64,000 nt of DNA, from NCBI RefSeq assembly GCF_009910845.1, contig NZ_SIJB01000029.1:62001-126000 (forward strand), given 5' to 3'. The DNA is from Chengkuizengella marina. Lineage in GTDB: Bacteria > Bacillota > Bacilli > Paenibacillales > KCTC-33759. Shown in pieces: positions 1 through 7,825 of the stretch (position 1 is its first letter; the number at the start of each line of letters is the position of its first letter). The notes below the pieces were generated by a model. It did not search any database. It saw only the letters and a program-made list of their open reading frames with translations, and was not told the origin of the DNA. A program made the position numbers and the translations under genes.

Positions 1-38
1 TTAAGCCTTTTTTTAATTGCTAGCTAAGGAGGGTAAAT

Positions 39-1631
39 ATGGAAAAAATGATAAAAAATCCGATTTTAAAAGGTTTCAATCCAGATCCATCAATTGTTAG
101 AGTCGGAGATGATTATTATGTAGCAACTTCAACTTTTGAGTGGTTCCCAGGAGTACAGATCCATCACTCAAAGGATTTAATCAATTGGAGATTGTTAACA
201 CGCCCCTTAGACAGACTTTCTTTATTAGATATGGCAGGAAATCCAAATTCAGGTGGTGTATGGGCTCCTTGTTTAAGTTATGATGGGGATTTATTTTATT
301 TAGTATATACGGATGTAAAAAGCTGGCATATTACTTCAAATGTAACAAAAGATACGCATAATTATGTCACAACAGCAAAGAACATCATGGGTCCGTGGTC
401 AGAACCAATCTTTTTAAATAGCAGTGGATTTGACCCTTCTTTGTTTCACGATGATGACGGAAAAAAGTGGTTAGTAAATATGCAAAATGACTTCCGTAAA
501 GGAAAAAATCCGTTTGCAGGCATATTACTTCAAGAGTTTTCACTTGAAGAAAAAAAATTAGTAGGACCTGTGAAAAATATTTTTAAAGGTACAGAATTAG
601 GAGTAACTGAAGCTCCTCATTTATATAAAAGAAATGGCTTTTATTATTTAATGACAGCAGAGGGGGGAACATCTTGGGATCATGCGGTGTCCATGGCAAG
701 ATCAAAGGAAATTTGGGGACCTTACGAAGTGGATCCACAAAACCCGATGCTAACATCAGCCAAAAACTCAGAATTACAACTCCAAAAAGCAGGACATGCC
801 TCCTTAGTTGAAACACAAAATGGAGAGTATTACATTACACATTTATGTGGTCGTCCGTTAAGACCGGAAATGAAATGTAATTTAGGAAGAGAGACAAGTA
901 TTCAAAAAGTGAATTGGACAGAGGATGGCTGGCTTCGTCTTGAAGGAGGGGGAAATGAGCCTAGATTAGAAGTACCTGCGCCAAATTTACCAGAGTTTAA
1001 ATTTAAAAGAGTACGTTGTAGAAATGATTTTGAGAATACTGAATTGAATATCCATTTAAACACATTACGAATACCTCCTGATGAGAGCTGGTTGTCACTT
1101 AAGGAAAGACCAGGTTATATGAGATTAAGAGGACAAGAATCATTAAGCTCACTTCATAGACAAAGTATAGTTGCCAGAAGACAACAAGCATTTCGCTGTG
1201 AAGCTGAGACCTGTATAGAATTTGAACCTGATACCTTTCAACAAATGGCAGGACTGGTTTGTTATTATGATACAAATGACTATATTTATCTACGTATAAG
1301 TTTTGATGAAGAATTAGGAAAAACACTAACCATCCATCATATGGAAAGTGGAGAGATAGATGAACCATTAGATGAAGAGATTCAAATTGAGGGATGGGTA
1401 AAAGTTTATTTAAGAGTAAATATATTCAACCAATCTATAGAATTTTCTTATTCTGAGGATGGGGTAAACTGGTATAAAATTGATAAAGTGTTTGAAGCAG
1501 GGCAACTTTCTGATGAACATAATAAATTAGGTTTTACAGGTTCTTTTATAGGTATTTGTGTTCAAGACCTAAGTGGAATGAAAAAACATGCAGACTTTGA
1601 CTATTTTACGTATTTTGAATTAGATGAATAA
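39..1631 (+). CDS. xynB: GH43 beta-xylosidase (XynB-type)
   Basis: Glycoside hydrolase family 43 enzyme expected to release xylose from xylo-oligosaccharides in the cytoplasm; no signal peptide is visible. The N-terminal part is the five-bladed propeller catalytic domain (about residues 6-320). The three family carboxylates are visible: D16 in FNPDPS (general base), D132 in GFDPSLF (pKa modulator) and E191 in TEAPH (general acid). The C-terminal 200 residues form the beta-sandwich found in XynB-type enzymes, and 530 aa is the usual length for that class. The start at 39 is supported by AAGGAGGG at 26-33, 5 nt upstream. No xylose transporter or repressor lies downstream; the gene is closed by its own terminator, and what precedes it is outside the window. 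The family call is secure; the exact substrate (xyloside versus arabinoside) is inferred from strong resemblance to Bacillus XynB. Confidence 0.93.
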   Translation: MEKMIKNPILKGFNPDPSIVRVGDDYYVATSTFEWFPGVQIHHSKDLINWRLLTRPLDRLSLLDMAGNPNSGGVWAPCLSYDGDLFYLVYTDVKSWHITSNVTKDTHNYVTTAKNIMGPWSEPIFLNSSGFDPSLFHDDDGKKWLVNMQNDFRKGKNPFAGILLQEFSLEEKKLVGPVKNIFKGTELGVTEAPHLYKRNGFYYLMTAEGGTSWDHAVSMARSKEIWGPYEVDPQNPMLTSAKNSELQLQKAGHASLVETQNGEYYITHLCGRPLRPEMKCNLGRETSIQKVNWTEDGWLRLEGGGNEPRLEVPAPNLPEFKFKRVRCRNDFENTELNIHLNTLRIPPDESWLSLKERPGYMRLRGQESLSSLHRQSIVARRQQAFRCEAETCIEFEPDTFQQMAGLVCYYDTNDYIYLRISFDEELGKTLTIHHMESGEIDEPLDEEIQIEGWVKVYLRVNIFNQSIEFSYSEDGVNWYKIDKVFEAGQLSDEHNKLGFTGSFIGICVQDLSGMKKHADFDYFTYFELDE

Positions 1632-1664
1632 AACATTCAAATAACCATATACTCTGATGAATCT

Positions 1665-1698
1665 TAGAAAATCACCAATTGGTGATTTTCTATTTATT
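1665..1698 (+). terminator. Rho-independent terminator after xynB
   Basis: A perfect inverted repeat has 12-bp arms (1665-1676 and 1681-1692) around an AATT centre, followed by a T-rich stretch. It lies about 35 nt after the xynB stop codon and could also act in the opposite direction. Confidence 0.8.
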
Positions 1699-1818
1699 TG
1701 CTTCTTAATTTCCATAAATGGTCGTGTGATACTCACATCATTTAGTTGGATACATTCACTAGATGATAAAAAGTAAGTAAAGTGGTATACTGATAATATT
1801 AATGTGGAGGTGAATAGG

Positions 1819-2157
1819 ATGAGTAAACAATCACATCAAGAAGATTTATGTCCTAAATTAACATCAGCAATGCAGTTATTTGGTAAACGCTGGGTAGGGT
1901 TGATCATTTATACGTTGTTAACTGGACCCAAACGTTTTAGAGATATCGAGAAATCACTTCCAATTAGTGGGAAGTTATTAGCTGAAAGACTAAGAGAGTT
2001 AGAAAAATATAAATTGGTAATCCGTCATGTATATCCAGAAGTGCCTGTAAGAATAGAGTATGAATTAACTGAAAATGGAAAAGCAATGCAGCCTATCATT
2101 GAAGCTATACAAGAGTGGGCTGAATCATTACCTCTAGAAGATATATGTCAAGATTAA
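1819..2157 (+). CDS. HxlR-family winged-helix regulator
   Basis: DNA-binding regulator of the HxlR/YodB group (112 aa), acting as a dimer in the cytoplasm. The core winged-helix motifs are visible: a helix with GKRW (about residues 21-24), the recognition region around RFRDIEKSLP, and the wing with YELTENGKAM near the C terminus. A single cysteine at residue 11 (LCPKL) sits where thiol-sensing members of the family carry their redox cysteine, so redox or electrophile sensing is possible but not shown. I place the start at ATG 1819 and not at the upstream GTG 1804, because GGAGGTG at 1806-1812 is then an ideally spaced ribosome binding site. An extended -10 box (TGG then TATACT at 1786-1791) precedes it. 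It is transcribed alone, and no target gene is evident beside it. Confidence 0.88.
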   Translation: MSKQSHQEDLCPKLTSAMQLFGKRWVGLIIYTLLTGPKRFRDIEKSLPISGKLLAERLRELEKYKLVIRHVYPEVPVRIEYELTENGKAMQPIIEAIQEWAESLPLEDICQD

Positions 2158-2195
2158 GGTTAAGTTTAATCCCTTAATCTTGACGGTAGGGGTTT
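2147..2195 (+). terminator. Terminator overlapping the HxlR stop codon
   Basis: 13-bp perfect arms GTCAAGATTAAGG (2147-2159) and CCTTAATCTTGAC (2172-2184) enclose a 12-nt loop and include the TAA stop at 2155-2157. The following bases are only moderately T-rich. The stretch from here to the Fur promoter at 2379 holds no gene that I can see. Confidence 0.65.
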
Positions 2196-2378
2196 GTTTT
2201 AGATTGTTCTCTTCAATTTATATCCTACACTCGTTACGTTGTTGAATACATATGTAAAATATCCTCAGTATAATTGTTTTTCTCCAAAGTTTCTTTTCTT
2301 GTTTCAAATTTTCATAAACTAATTCATTATTTTTCATGGAATATTCACGTATTGTTTAAAATTAATTATACTTTTTCG

Positions 2379-2433
2379 TTGACATTGAGAATCATTATCG
2401 ATATAATCTCAATGTGAATGAAAATCATTATCA
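2379..2433 (+). promoter_or_regulatory. Fur-controlled sigma-A promoter
   Basis: TTGACA (2379-2384) and TATAAT (2402-2407) are separated by exactly 17 bp. A Fur-type 7-1-7 box (2386-2400, TGAGAATCATTATCG) fills the spacer, and a second, better one (2419-2433, TGAAAATCATTATCA) lies just downstream of the -10. Both resemble the Bacillus Fur consensus TGATAATNATTATCA. This arrangement predicts repression of the lipoprotein gene by iron-loaded Fur. Confidence 0.85.
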
Positions 2434-2456
2434 ATTAGGGGAGAGAATAAATAAAC

Positions 2457-3674
2457 ATGAACAAGAAACTAACAACTGCTTTATCCACAATGTTAATCGC
2501 TAGTGTAATTTTATCAGCTTGTGGTACAGAAGCACCAGAAGATGTAGAGGATACAAAAGAACAACAAGAACAAACAGAAGACTCTCAAAATACTGAAACA
2601 GATGAGAATGAATCTGAGGGTGAAGAGCAAGTATCCATTGATAATACAGTTACTTATAAAGAAGTTGATACTTATAAACAAATGATGGATGAGCTTTCAA
2701 AAGCCAAAGAAGGAGAAATTACAGATTGGAATCTAGTAAACACTCTTTATATCGAAGGGTTAAAAGATACAGTAGTAGAAGCAGATGATAGTTTAGATGT
2801 TGCAATTTCAGCAGCTATTGAAGCTGGTACCAGTGAGCAGTTAGATGCTGTTGTTGCTCTTCAAGTGATTGATAAAACAACTCAATCTTATTTTTATAAA
2901 AAACAAAAAAATCTTCAATCTGATCTTGTAGCAGAATTAGAAGCTGGTAATCAAGTAAAAGCAGAGACAGCTTTTCAAGAGCTTAATCATTTAGCAGAAC
3001 AAGTTTTAATTCCAACAGCTGCTAAGCGAGATTCTTACTACAGTGTTGATATGCAATCTCAAATTGAAAATGGATTAAACCTTCAAGAAAAGGCATTGGC
3101 GGAAGGAAACATAGATGATTTAAAAGTATATAAACAGATGACAGATAAATCTGTATACCGCAGTTATTATTTAGGAGCAAATTCATATGCAGAAAAAATA
3201 GAAGCAGCAGTGCAAGAGGGTGAAACAGATAAAGTAAAATTGCAGATAAAACAAGCTGAAGCATGGGGATTCTATCAAGCGATTAAAGGTTCACTATCTG
3301 GTGGAGATGAACAAGCGGCGGCTAGTCTTGAAAAGATCTTCAATTTAGGTGAAACAGATCCTGAATCCATTAATGCTGATAAAGTAGCAGATTTATTTGT
3401 TAGAGCATTTGTAGGAAAGATTGCGGGATATCATGAGAAAGTCCCAGCCGCTTTAACTGAAGGGAATGTAACAGAAGCACGTGTTGAAGCGATGGAAGCA
3501 AATATTTTTATGAAGGCAATTGAGTTAGAAATTATTGAGCGTCTCGGTGAAGAACAAGCAGCTGAACTTATGACTAAAGGTACAGCATGGTTTGATGCAG
3601 TAAGTAAGGAAGATCAAGAAACAGCAGATTCAATCAGTGGTGAAATGGTTGAAGCATTGAATCAATTATTTTAA
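2457..3674 (+). CDS. Fur-regulated lipoprotein of unknown function
   Basis: A 405-aa secreted lipoprotein. A signal peptide ends in the lipobox LSAC with the acylated cysteine at residue 22, followed by a Glu/Asp/Gln-rich low-complexity spacer (about 25-60) and an all-helical body of about 340 residues rich in Ala, Glu and Lys. I do not recognise a named domain with confidence. The helical, acidic extracellular body is reminiscent of iron-uptake partner proteins (imelysin/EfeO-like), but that is only inference. The two Fur boxes in its promoter and the FTR1-type iron permease 3 kb downstream support a role in iron acquisition. A ribosome binding site (GGGGAG at 2438-2443) precedes ATG 2457 at a rather long distance. 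A hairpin follows the stop codon, so expression may be separated from the next gene. Confidence 0.75.
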   Translation: MNKKLTTALSTMLIASVILSACGTEAPEDVEDTKEQQEQTEDSQNTETDENESEGEEQVSIDNTVTYKEVDTYKQMMDELSKAKEGEITDWNLVNTLYIEGLKDTVVEADDSLDVAISAAIEAGTSEQLDAVVALQVIDKTTQSYFYKKQKNLQSDLVAELEAGNQVKAETAFQELNHLAEQVLIPTAAKRDSYYSVDMQSQIENGLNLQEKALAEGNIDDLKVYKQMTDKSVYRSYYLGANSYAEKIEAAVQEGETDKVKLQIKQAEAWGFYQAIKGSLSGGDEQAAASLEKIFNLGETDPESINADKVADLFVRAFVGKIAGYHEKVPAALTEGNVTEARVEAMEANIFMKAIELEIIERLGEEQAAELMTKGTAWFDAVSKEDQETADSISGEMVEALNQLF

Positions 3675-3692
3675 AATATAGTTGACTAAGAA

Positions 3693-3745
3693 AAGATGTT
3701 GTTCATTACGGGGTCTATACTCTTTTTGAGCAACATCTTCATTTT
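3693..3745 (+). terminator. Terminator or attenuator after the lipoprotein gene
   Basis: Arms at 3693-3704 (AAGATGTTGTTC) and 3728-3739 pair over 12 positions with one G-U pair, followed by CATTTT. It ends only a few bases before the ribosome binding site of the next gene, so it could be a partial terminator tuning the downstream genes rather than a complete stop. Confidence 0.6.
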
Positions 3746-3757
3746 GTGAGGTGTTTC

Positions 3758-5242
3758 ATGAAAAAAGCTTCATGGTTTGAAATTATTGCTGCGAGATGCT
3801 GGAATTTATTAAATGAAGGTAAGCCATTTACTCCAATTTTTGTTGTAGGCGTATTTTATTTATATCATATCAGTTTATGGGGAGAACTTTCATTTTGGAA
3901 GAATACTATCCTTGGGTTGTTTTTGATACTCCCTTTATTTATCATATACTATCATTATGACTTTCCTCTATACTTGAGGAATTATTTGTGGATTCCCCTT
4001 ATTGCTTATTTAATTATATTTAGTGAAACAGAACTTTTCTTAGTATTAATGGCAATTGGATTGTATTTTTTCTTTACCGTATTTTTTTGGGGAACATTTT
4101 ATTATCATTTGAGAATTGGGACTTCATGGTTAAACTTCACAAGATTTTGGAAGTTAGTTTTAAAAAATAGTGATTCCACTAGTGGGAATGCACAAGAGCA
4201 GTTACCGAAGTTTATATTGTTATTATCCATATGGCAGTTTGCTTTTCAGTCTATGTACCATCAAGGGGTAGGGTTTTATGAGCTCCCTTGGTTTACAATA
4301 TTATCTTTTTGTTTTGGTGTTTTTATTTTTAGCTGGATACTTCATCGATATATTTTTGACTGGAAACCAAAAGAGAATGAAGAGTTGACAATAGAAAAAT
4401 CGTCTAACCCTGTAGGCAATCCAATTACAGATAAAGTCATCGTTATTGTTATAGATGGGATGCGAAAAGATAAATTTAAGGAAGCAAACACTCCTTTTTT
4501 GGATGACATGCGTTTAAAAGGAACAGAATATACACATATGGAAACCGTATATCCAGCCCGTACTGTAGTATGTTTTTCTTCTATGTTTACAGGAACTTAT
4601 CCTAAAGAACACGGAATTACCTCTAATATGGTCTGGAAACTTGGACTTAAGGTAGAAAGTATCTTTGACAGTTTAAGAAAGGTTGGCAAAAAAGGCCGTC
4701 TGTTAGGTATTGCTCACTTAATTGATAGTTTTGGTAAAGACGTTGAATCTGTCACTGCGGTAATGAACAATGATGTAGCAGATTTAAATATTATGCAAAG
4801 AGCAAAACATATCATGAGTGAACAGGACCCTGATTTCCTCGTAGTACAGTTCATTGGAACAGATCAAACAGGACACAGCAGAGGTGTTCATTATCCTGAT
4901 TATATCCAGAAAATTGAAGAAGTTGATTCCTTGATTGAACAATTTGTTACGTGGTTGGATGAGCAAGGTAAAAAACAGGATACAACATTTATTATTTGTG
5001 CAGATCATGGACAAGCAGATGGCATAGGAGGCCATGGTCATTTAGATGAAGGTGAGCGTTATGTTCCATTTTTTATTTACGGTCCACAAGTTCATCAAGG
5101 GAAGAGAGTGGAAGAAAAAAATAGTTTAATTTCAGTTGCTCCAACAGTAGCGACTTTATTGGGTTCTCCTTATCCTAGTCATAGCAGAGGTCGAGTTTTG
5201 AAAGAGGCATTAAATATAGATGGAGAGGAAAACAAAAATTGA
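3758..5242 (+). CDS. Membrane alkaline-phosphatase-superfamily phosphodiesterase
   Basis: Type I phosphodiesterase/nucleotide pyrophosphatase-like enzyme (494 aa) fused to a membrane anchor. Residues about 20-210 contain roughly six hydrophobic segments; the catalytic domain follows from about residue 225. The two-metal centre is visible: D233 in VIDGM, the nucleophile T269 in YPARTV, the pair D and H in GTDQTGH, then ADHG and the final histidine in GHGHLD. It should hydrolyse a phosphodiester or a phosphoglycolipid, probably outside the membrane; the substrate is not readable from sequence. The start is set at ATG 3758 because GAGGTG (3748-3753) is well placed for it. The stop overlaps the TTG start of the next gene, implying translational coupling with the GT2 enzyme and a shared lipid-linked sugar or polyol-phosphate pathway. 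Confidence 0.85.
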   Translation: MKKASWFEIIAARCWNLLNEGKPFTPIFVVGVFYLYHISLWGELSFWKNTILGLFLILPLFIIYYHYDFPLYLRNYLWIPLIAYLIIFSETELFLVLMAIGLYFFFTVFFWGTFYYHLRIGTSWLNFTRFWKLVLKNSDSTSGNAQEQLPKFILLLSIWQFAFQSMYHQGVGFYELPWFTILSFCFGVFIFSWILHRYIFDWKPKENEELTIEKSSNPVGNPITDKVIVIVIDGMRKDKFKEANTPFLDDMRLKGTEYTHMETVYPARTVVCFSSMFTGTYPKEHGITSNMVWKLGLKVESIFDSLRKVGKKGRLLGIAHLIDSFGKDVESVTAVMNNDVADLNIMQRAKHIMSEQDPDFLVVQFIGTDQTGHSRGVHYPDYIQKIEEVDSLIEQFVTWLDEQGKKQDTTFIICADHGQADGIGGHGHLDEGERYVPFFIYGPQVHQGKRVEEKNSLISVAPTVATLLGSPYPSHSRGRVLKEALNIDGEENKN

Positions 5243-6015
5243 AAAAACATGTTGTTGTATTTATCCCAGCATATAATGAAGAAAAATCTATTGGTGAAGT
5301 GATTTCACGTATTCCACGTGATGCTGATTCTCAATTGTTTATACAAGTGCTTGTCATTAATGATGGGTCTAAAGATAATACTGTCAAAGAATCAAAAAAA
5401 GCTGGGGCAGATTTTATTTATTCTTTTACAGAAAACAAAGGATTAGGTGCTGCTGTACGCCAAGGGCTAAAAGAGAGCTATAAACTTGGTGCAGACATTG
5501 CTGTCATGATTGATGCCGACTGTGAATATCCACCTGAACAAATCCCAGAACTTATTCTGCCTATACTGCAAAATAAAGCAGATTACGTAATGGGCTCACG
5601 ATTTTTAGGGAAAATGAAAGGGATGAAACTTCATCGACGTTTGGGTAATTATGTGTTCACATTTATTCAATGTGTTTTATTGAAAAGATGGATTTATGAT
5701 GGACAATCTGGAATGAGAGCATTCTCAAAAGAAGTCATGGAACATGCTGAAATTATTCATGATTATAATTATGCACAAGTGTTAACATTAAATATTGTTC
5801 GTAAAGGATTTCGAATGAGAGAGATCCCTATTCATTATCAAGTAAGAACACAAGGTCAATCTTTTATTAAATTCAAAGAATATCTTCCTAATGTGATTAT
5901 GGCTATTATAAAGGAAATGCTACGTCCAGTAAGGAAAATTCGTACCAACTCCAGTTTAATTCATAGTGAAAACTTACGTAAAGAAACAAAATTCAAATCA
6001 TCTTCACAATTATAG
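5239..6015 (+). CDS. GT2 family glycosyltransferase (DPM1/polyprenyl-phosphate type)
   Basis: GT-A fold glycosyltransferase of 258 aa. The nucleotide-binding N terminus (VVVFIPAYNEEKSIGEV, residues about 4-20), the VINDGSKDNT loop and the metal-binding MIDADCEYP (DxD type, about residue 93) are clear, and the acceptor-side segment GMRAFSK is typical of enzymes that load a sugar on polyprenyl phosphate. There is no C-terminal membrane domain, only a basic tail, so the enzyme is probably cytoplasmic and membrane-peripheral. The start is TTG 5239, overlapping the previous stop codon, with GGAGAGGA at 5222-5229. A polytopic GT-C-like protein encoded at 7826-9292 would be a natural user of the lipid-linked sugar, but this link is inference. 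Confidence 0.88.
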   Translation: MKKHVVVFIPAYNEEKSIGEVISRIPRDADSQLFIQVLVINDGSKDNTVKESKKAGADFIYSFTENKGLGAAVRQGLKESYKLGADIAVMIDADCEYPPEQIPELILPILQNKADYVMGSRFLGKMKGMKLHRRLGNYVFTFIQCVLLKRWIYDGQSGMRAFSKEVMEHAEIIHDYNYAQVLTLNIVRKGFRMREIPIHYQVRTQGQSFIKFKEYLPNVIMAIIKEMLRPVRKIRTNSSLIHSENLRKETKFKSSSQL

Positions 6016-6028
6016 TGAAGATTTTATT
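6000..6028 (+). terminator. Terminator overlapping the GT2 stop codon
   Basis: 8-bp perfect arms ATCTTCAC (6000-6007) and GTGAAGAT (6015-6022) surround a 7-nt loop that contains the start of the TAG stop, followed by TTTATT. It directly abuts the next Fur-type promoter. Confidence 0.7.
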
Positions 6029-6055
6029 GACATTAACAATGATAATCGTTATCAT
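6027..6055 (+). promoter_or_regulatory. Second Fur-controlled promoter (iron permease operon)
   Basis: TTGACA (6027-6032), a 17-bp spacer and TATCAT (6050-6055) form a sigma-A promoter. A nearly perfect Fur box, TGATAATCGTTATCA (6040-6054), covers the end of the spacer and the -10 element, so bound Fur should block polymerase. Confidence 0.85.
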
Positions 6056-6089
6056 TTAGAGTGTAATAACTGATTAAGGGAGACAATAC

Positions 6090-6845
6090 ATGAAACAAAT
6101 CATCTTGATTATTGCATCATTCTTCGTGATTTTGGGTTCTTTTCAACAAGTAACGTATGCTTATACTTATGGAGATCCGAATGAAGAACTCATAGCTGAG
6201 GTTTATAAAGCAATGGATGCTCGGTTAAATGAAAATCCTCCGAACTATGTTGAAGCTGAAACCATATACTTAACAGTGAGAGAGGATATTGAATTACATA
6301 TGGGCATTGATCCATCAAAAGCTGTGATAGATGCATTAGAGGCTGAGAATAAAGAAGAAGTAATGACTGCCGTGAGGAATATACTCGTATTAAATATTGC
6401 AAGGCGTTTACAATATATAGAACAGGATTTTACAGATTATACGACAACAAAGTTATTGTTAGCAAAAGGACTTGCAACATACGATGCTTTATCACCTATC
6501 ATCATTGAAAAAGATAAACAATTGGATAAGCAAGTAAGAGAGGAATTTAATCTAGCATTAGATTCATTAGGAAATCCAGGATTGTTTGGAGTAGGTGAAA
6601 AAGAATCTGATATTGATGTATTTATTAAAAGTAAAGAAAAAATTATTGAAACATTATCTGAACAATTTAATATTGAGAATGTTGAAGTTGGACACTTTGT
6701 CCCAGAAGAGGGGCAAATTAGTGAAGAACCTAAATTTGTAAATTTAAATGATATTAAAAATTGGATACCATTAGTGTTAATTCTTGTTGTTATTATTATT
6801 ATCGTTGTTTATGCATTAAAAAGAAAAAAAGAAACATCAAGGTAA
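6090..6845 (+). CDS. Exported, C-terminally anchored partner of the FTR1 permease
   Basis: A 251-aa protein with an N-terminal signal peptide (hydrophobic residues 3-24, cleavage probably after TYA), an extracellular helical domain of about 190 residues, and a single C-terminal membrane segment (about 225-243) followed by a short basic tail. The orientation implies an extracellular domain tethered to the membrane. I do not recognise a catalytic motif. The helical domain has conserved-looking acidic and tyrosine residues that could bind metal, which is inference. It stands first behind a Fur-box promoter and 22 nt before the FTR1 permease, so it is most likely a dedicated iron-delivery or accessory subunit of that permease. 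AAGGGAG (6076-6082) precedes ATG 6090 by 7 nt. Confidence 0.78.
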   Translation: MKQIILIIASFFVILGSFQQVTYAYTYGDPNEELIAEVYKAMDARLNENPPNYVEAETIYLTVREDIELHMGIDPSKAVIDALEAENKEEVMTAVRNILVLNIARRLQYIEQDFTDYTTTKLLLAKGLATYDALSPIIIEKDKQLDKQVREEFNLALDSLGNPGLFGVGEKESDIDVFIKSKEKIIETLSEQFNIENVEVGHFVPEEGQISEEPKFVNLNDIKNWIPLVLILVVIIIIVVYALKRKKETSR

Positions 6846-6867
6846 AAGATAATTGGGAGGAATCATC

Positions 6868-7815
6868 ATGGAGCTGCAAGCACTACTAATTACATTTAGA
6901 GAAACTTTAGAGGCTTTATTGATCTTAGGTATCATTATTACTTTTCTTAAAAGAATGAACCATCCTGAATACACAAAGTATGTGTGGTTAGGAGCAAGTC
7001 TGGCCTTGCTTGCTAGTTTAGGTGTAGCCTTTGTTTTTCAAGTAGTGTTAACAAGCTTTTCCATGATGGCTAGTCAAATTTATCTTAAAATTTCAATTAT
7101 GCTCATTTCGTCCATGTTATTAACACATATGGTTTTCTGGATGGCAAAAAACAGTCGTGATATGAAAGGAAAACTTGAAGGTAAGTTAAAAGCTTACATC
7201 ACAGCAGGAAGTGTCATTGGAATGGTCATACATTCCTTCCTGGTTATTTTAAGAGAAGGTGTAGAAACAGTATTTTTCTTTGCAGCTATTACTGGTGGGA
7301 ACATTCAATTAGCATTACAAAGTTGGGGAGCACTTGCAGGTATTATTATTGCATCAGCAGTAAGTTATTTCTTCTTTAAAGGTACAATGCGTATTTCTTT
7401 AAAAACCTTCTTTAGAATTACAGGCGCAATGATTATTGTGATTGCAGCCGGACTACTCGTACAGGGTGTCGGAATGATGCAGGATGTTGGAATTATCGGA
7501 AGTGTGATGCCTCAAGTGTATGATGTCACTTGGTTATTACCTGAACATCCGACAGATTACACTCAATATTTAAGAGATACAGGTACAGCCCCTCTTATCT
7601 CTGGTGATGTGGGAATTTTCTTTACAGCATTATTAGGGTATGCAGCGACACCATCTCTTGAAGAGATATTAGTTTATTTTGGTTATTTTGCTGGAATCTT
7701 CTTATTGTTGTGGACTAGAAATCAATCTTCACAAAAGAAGCAAGTAGATAACAAAAAATCACAGGTAGTTGAGGATGCTAAAGTGGTTCATAGCAAAAAA
7801 GTTGTAAACGTATAG
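6868..7815 (+). CDS. efeU: FTR1/EfeU-family high-affinity iron permease
   Basis: Seven-segment membrane permease of the FTR1/EfeU (OFeT) family, 315 aa. Both diagnostic iron-coordinating REXXE motifs are present: RETLE at residues 11-15 in the first helix and REGVE at 129-133 in the fourth. The C terminus is a soluble Lys-rich tail. The start is taken as ATG 6868 because GGGAGG (6855-6860) lies 7 nt upstream; the in-frame TTG at 6853 would put the ribosome binding site inside the gene. In the canonical EfeUOB system the permease works with EfeO and the haem peroxidase EfeB. Neither an EfeB-like peroxidase nor a clear EfeO is encoded here, so the two Fur-linked exported proteins may take their place. 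The gene is under the Fur-controlled promoter at 6027-6055. Confidence 0.92.
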   Translation: MELQALLITFRETLEALLILGIIITFLKRMNHPEYTKYVWLGASLALLASLGVAFVFQVVLTSFSMMASQIYLKISIMLISSMLLTHMVFWMAKNSRDMKGKLEGKLKAYITAGSVIGMVIHSFLVILREGVETVFFFAAITGGNIQLALQSWGALAGIIIASAVSYFFFKGTMRISLKTFFRITGAMIIVIAAGLLVQGVGMMQDVGIIGSVMPQVYDVTWLLPEHPTDYTQYLRDTGTAPLISGDVGIFFTALLGYAATPSLEEILVYFGYFAGIFLLLWTRNQSSQKKQVDNKKSQVVEDAKVVHSKKVVNV

Positions 7816-7825
7816 GAAATGATAC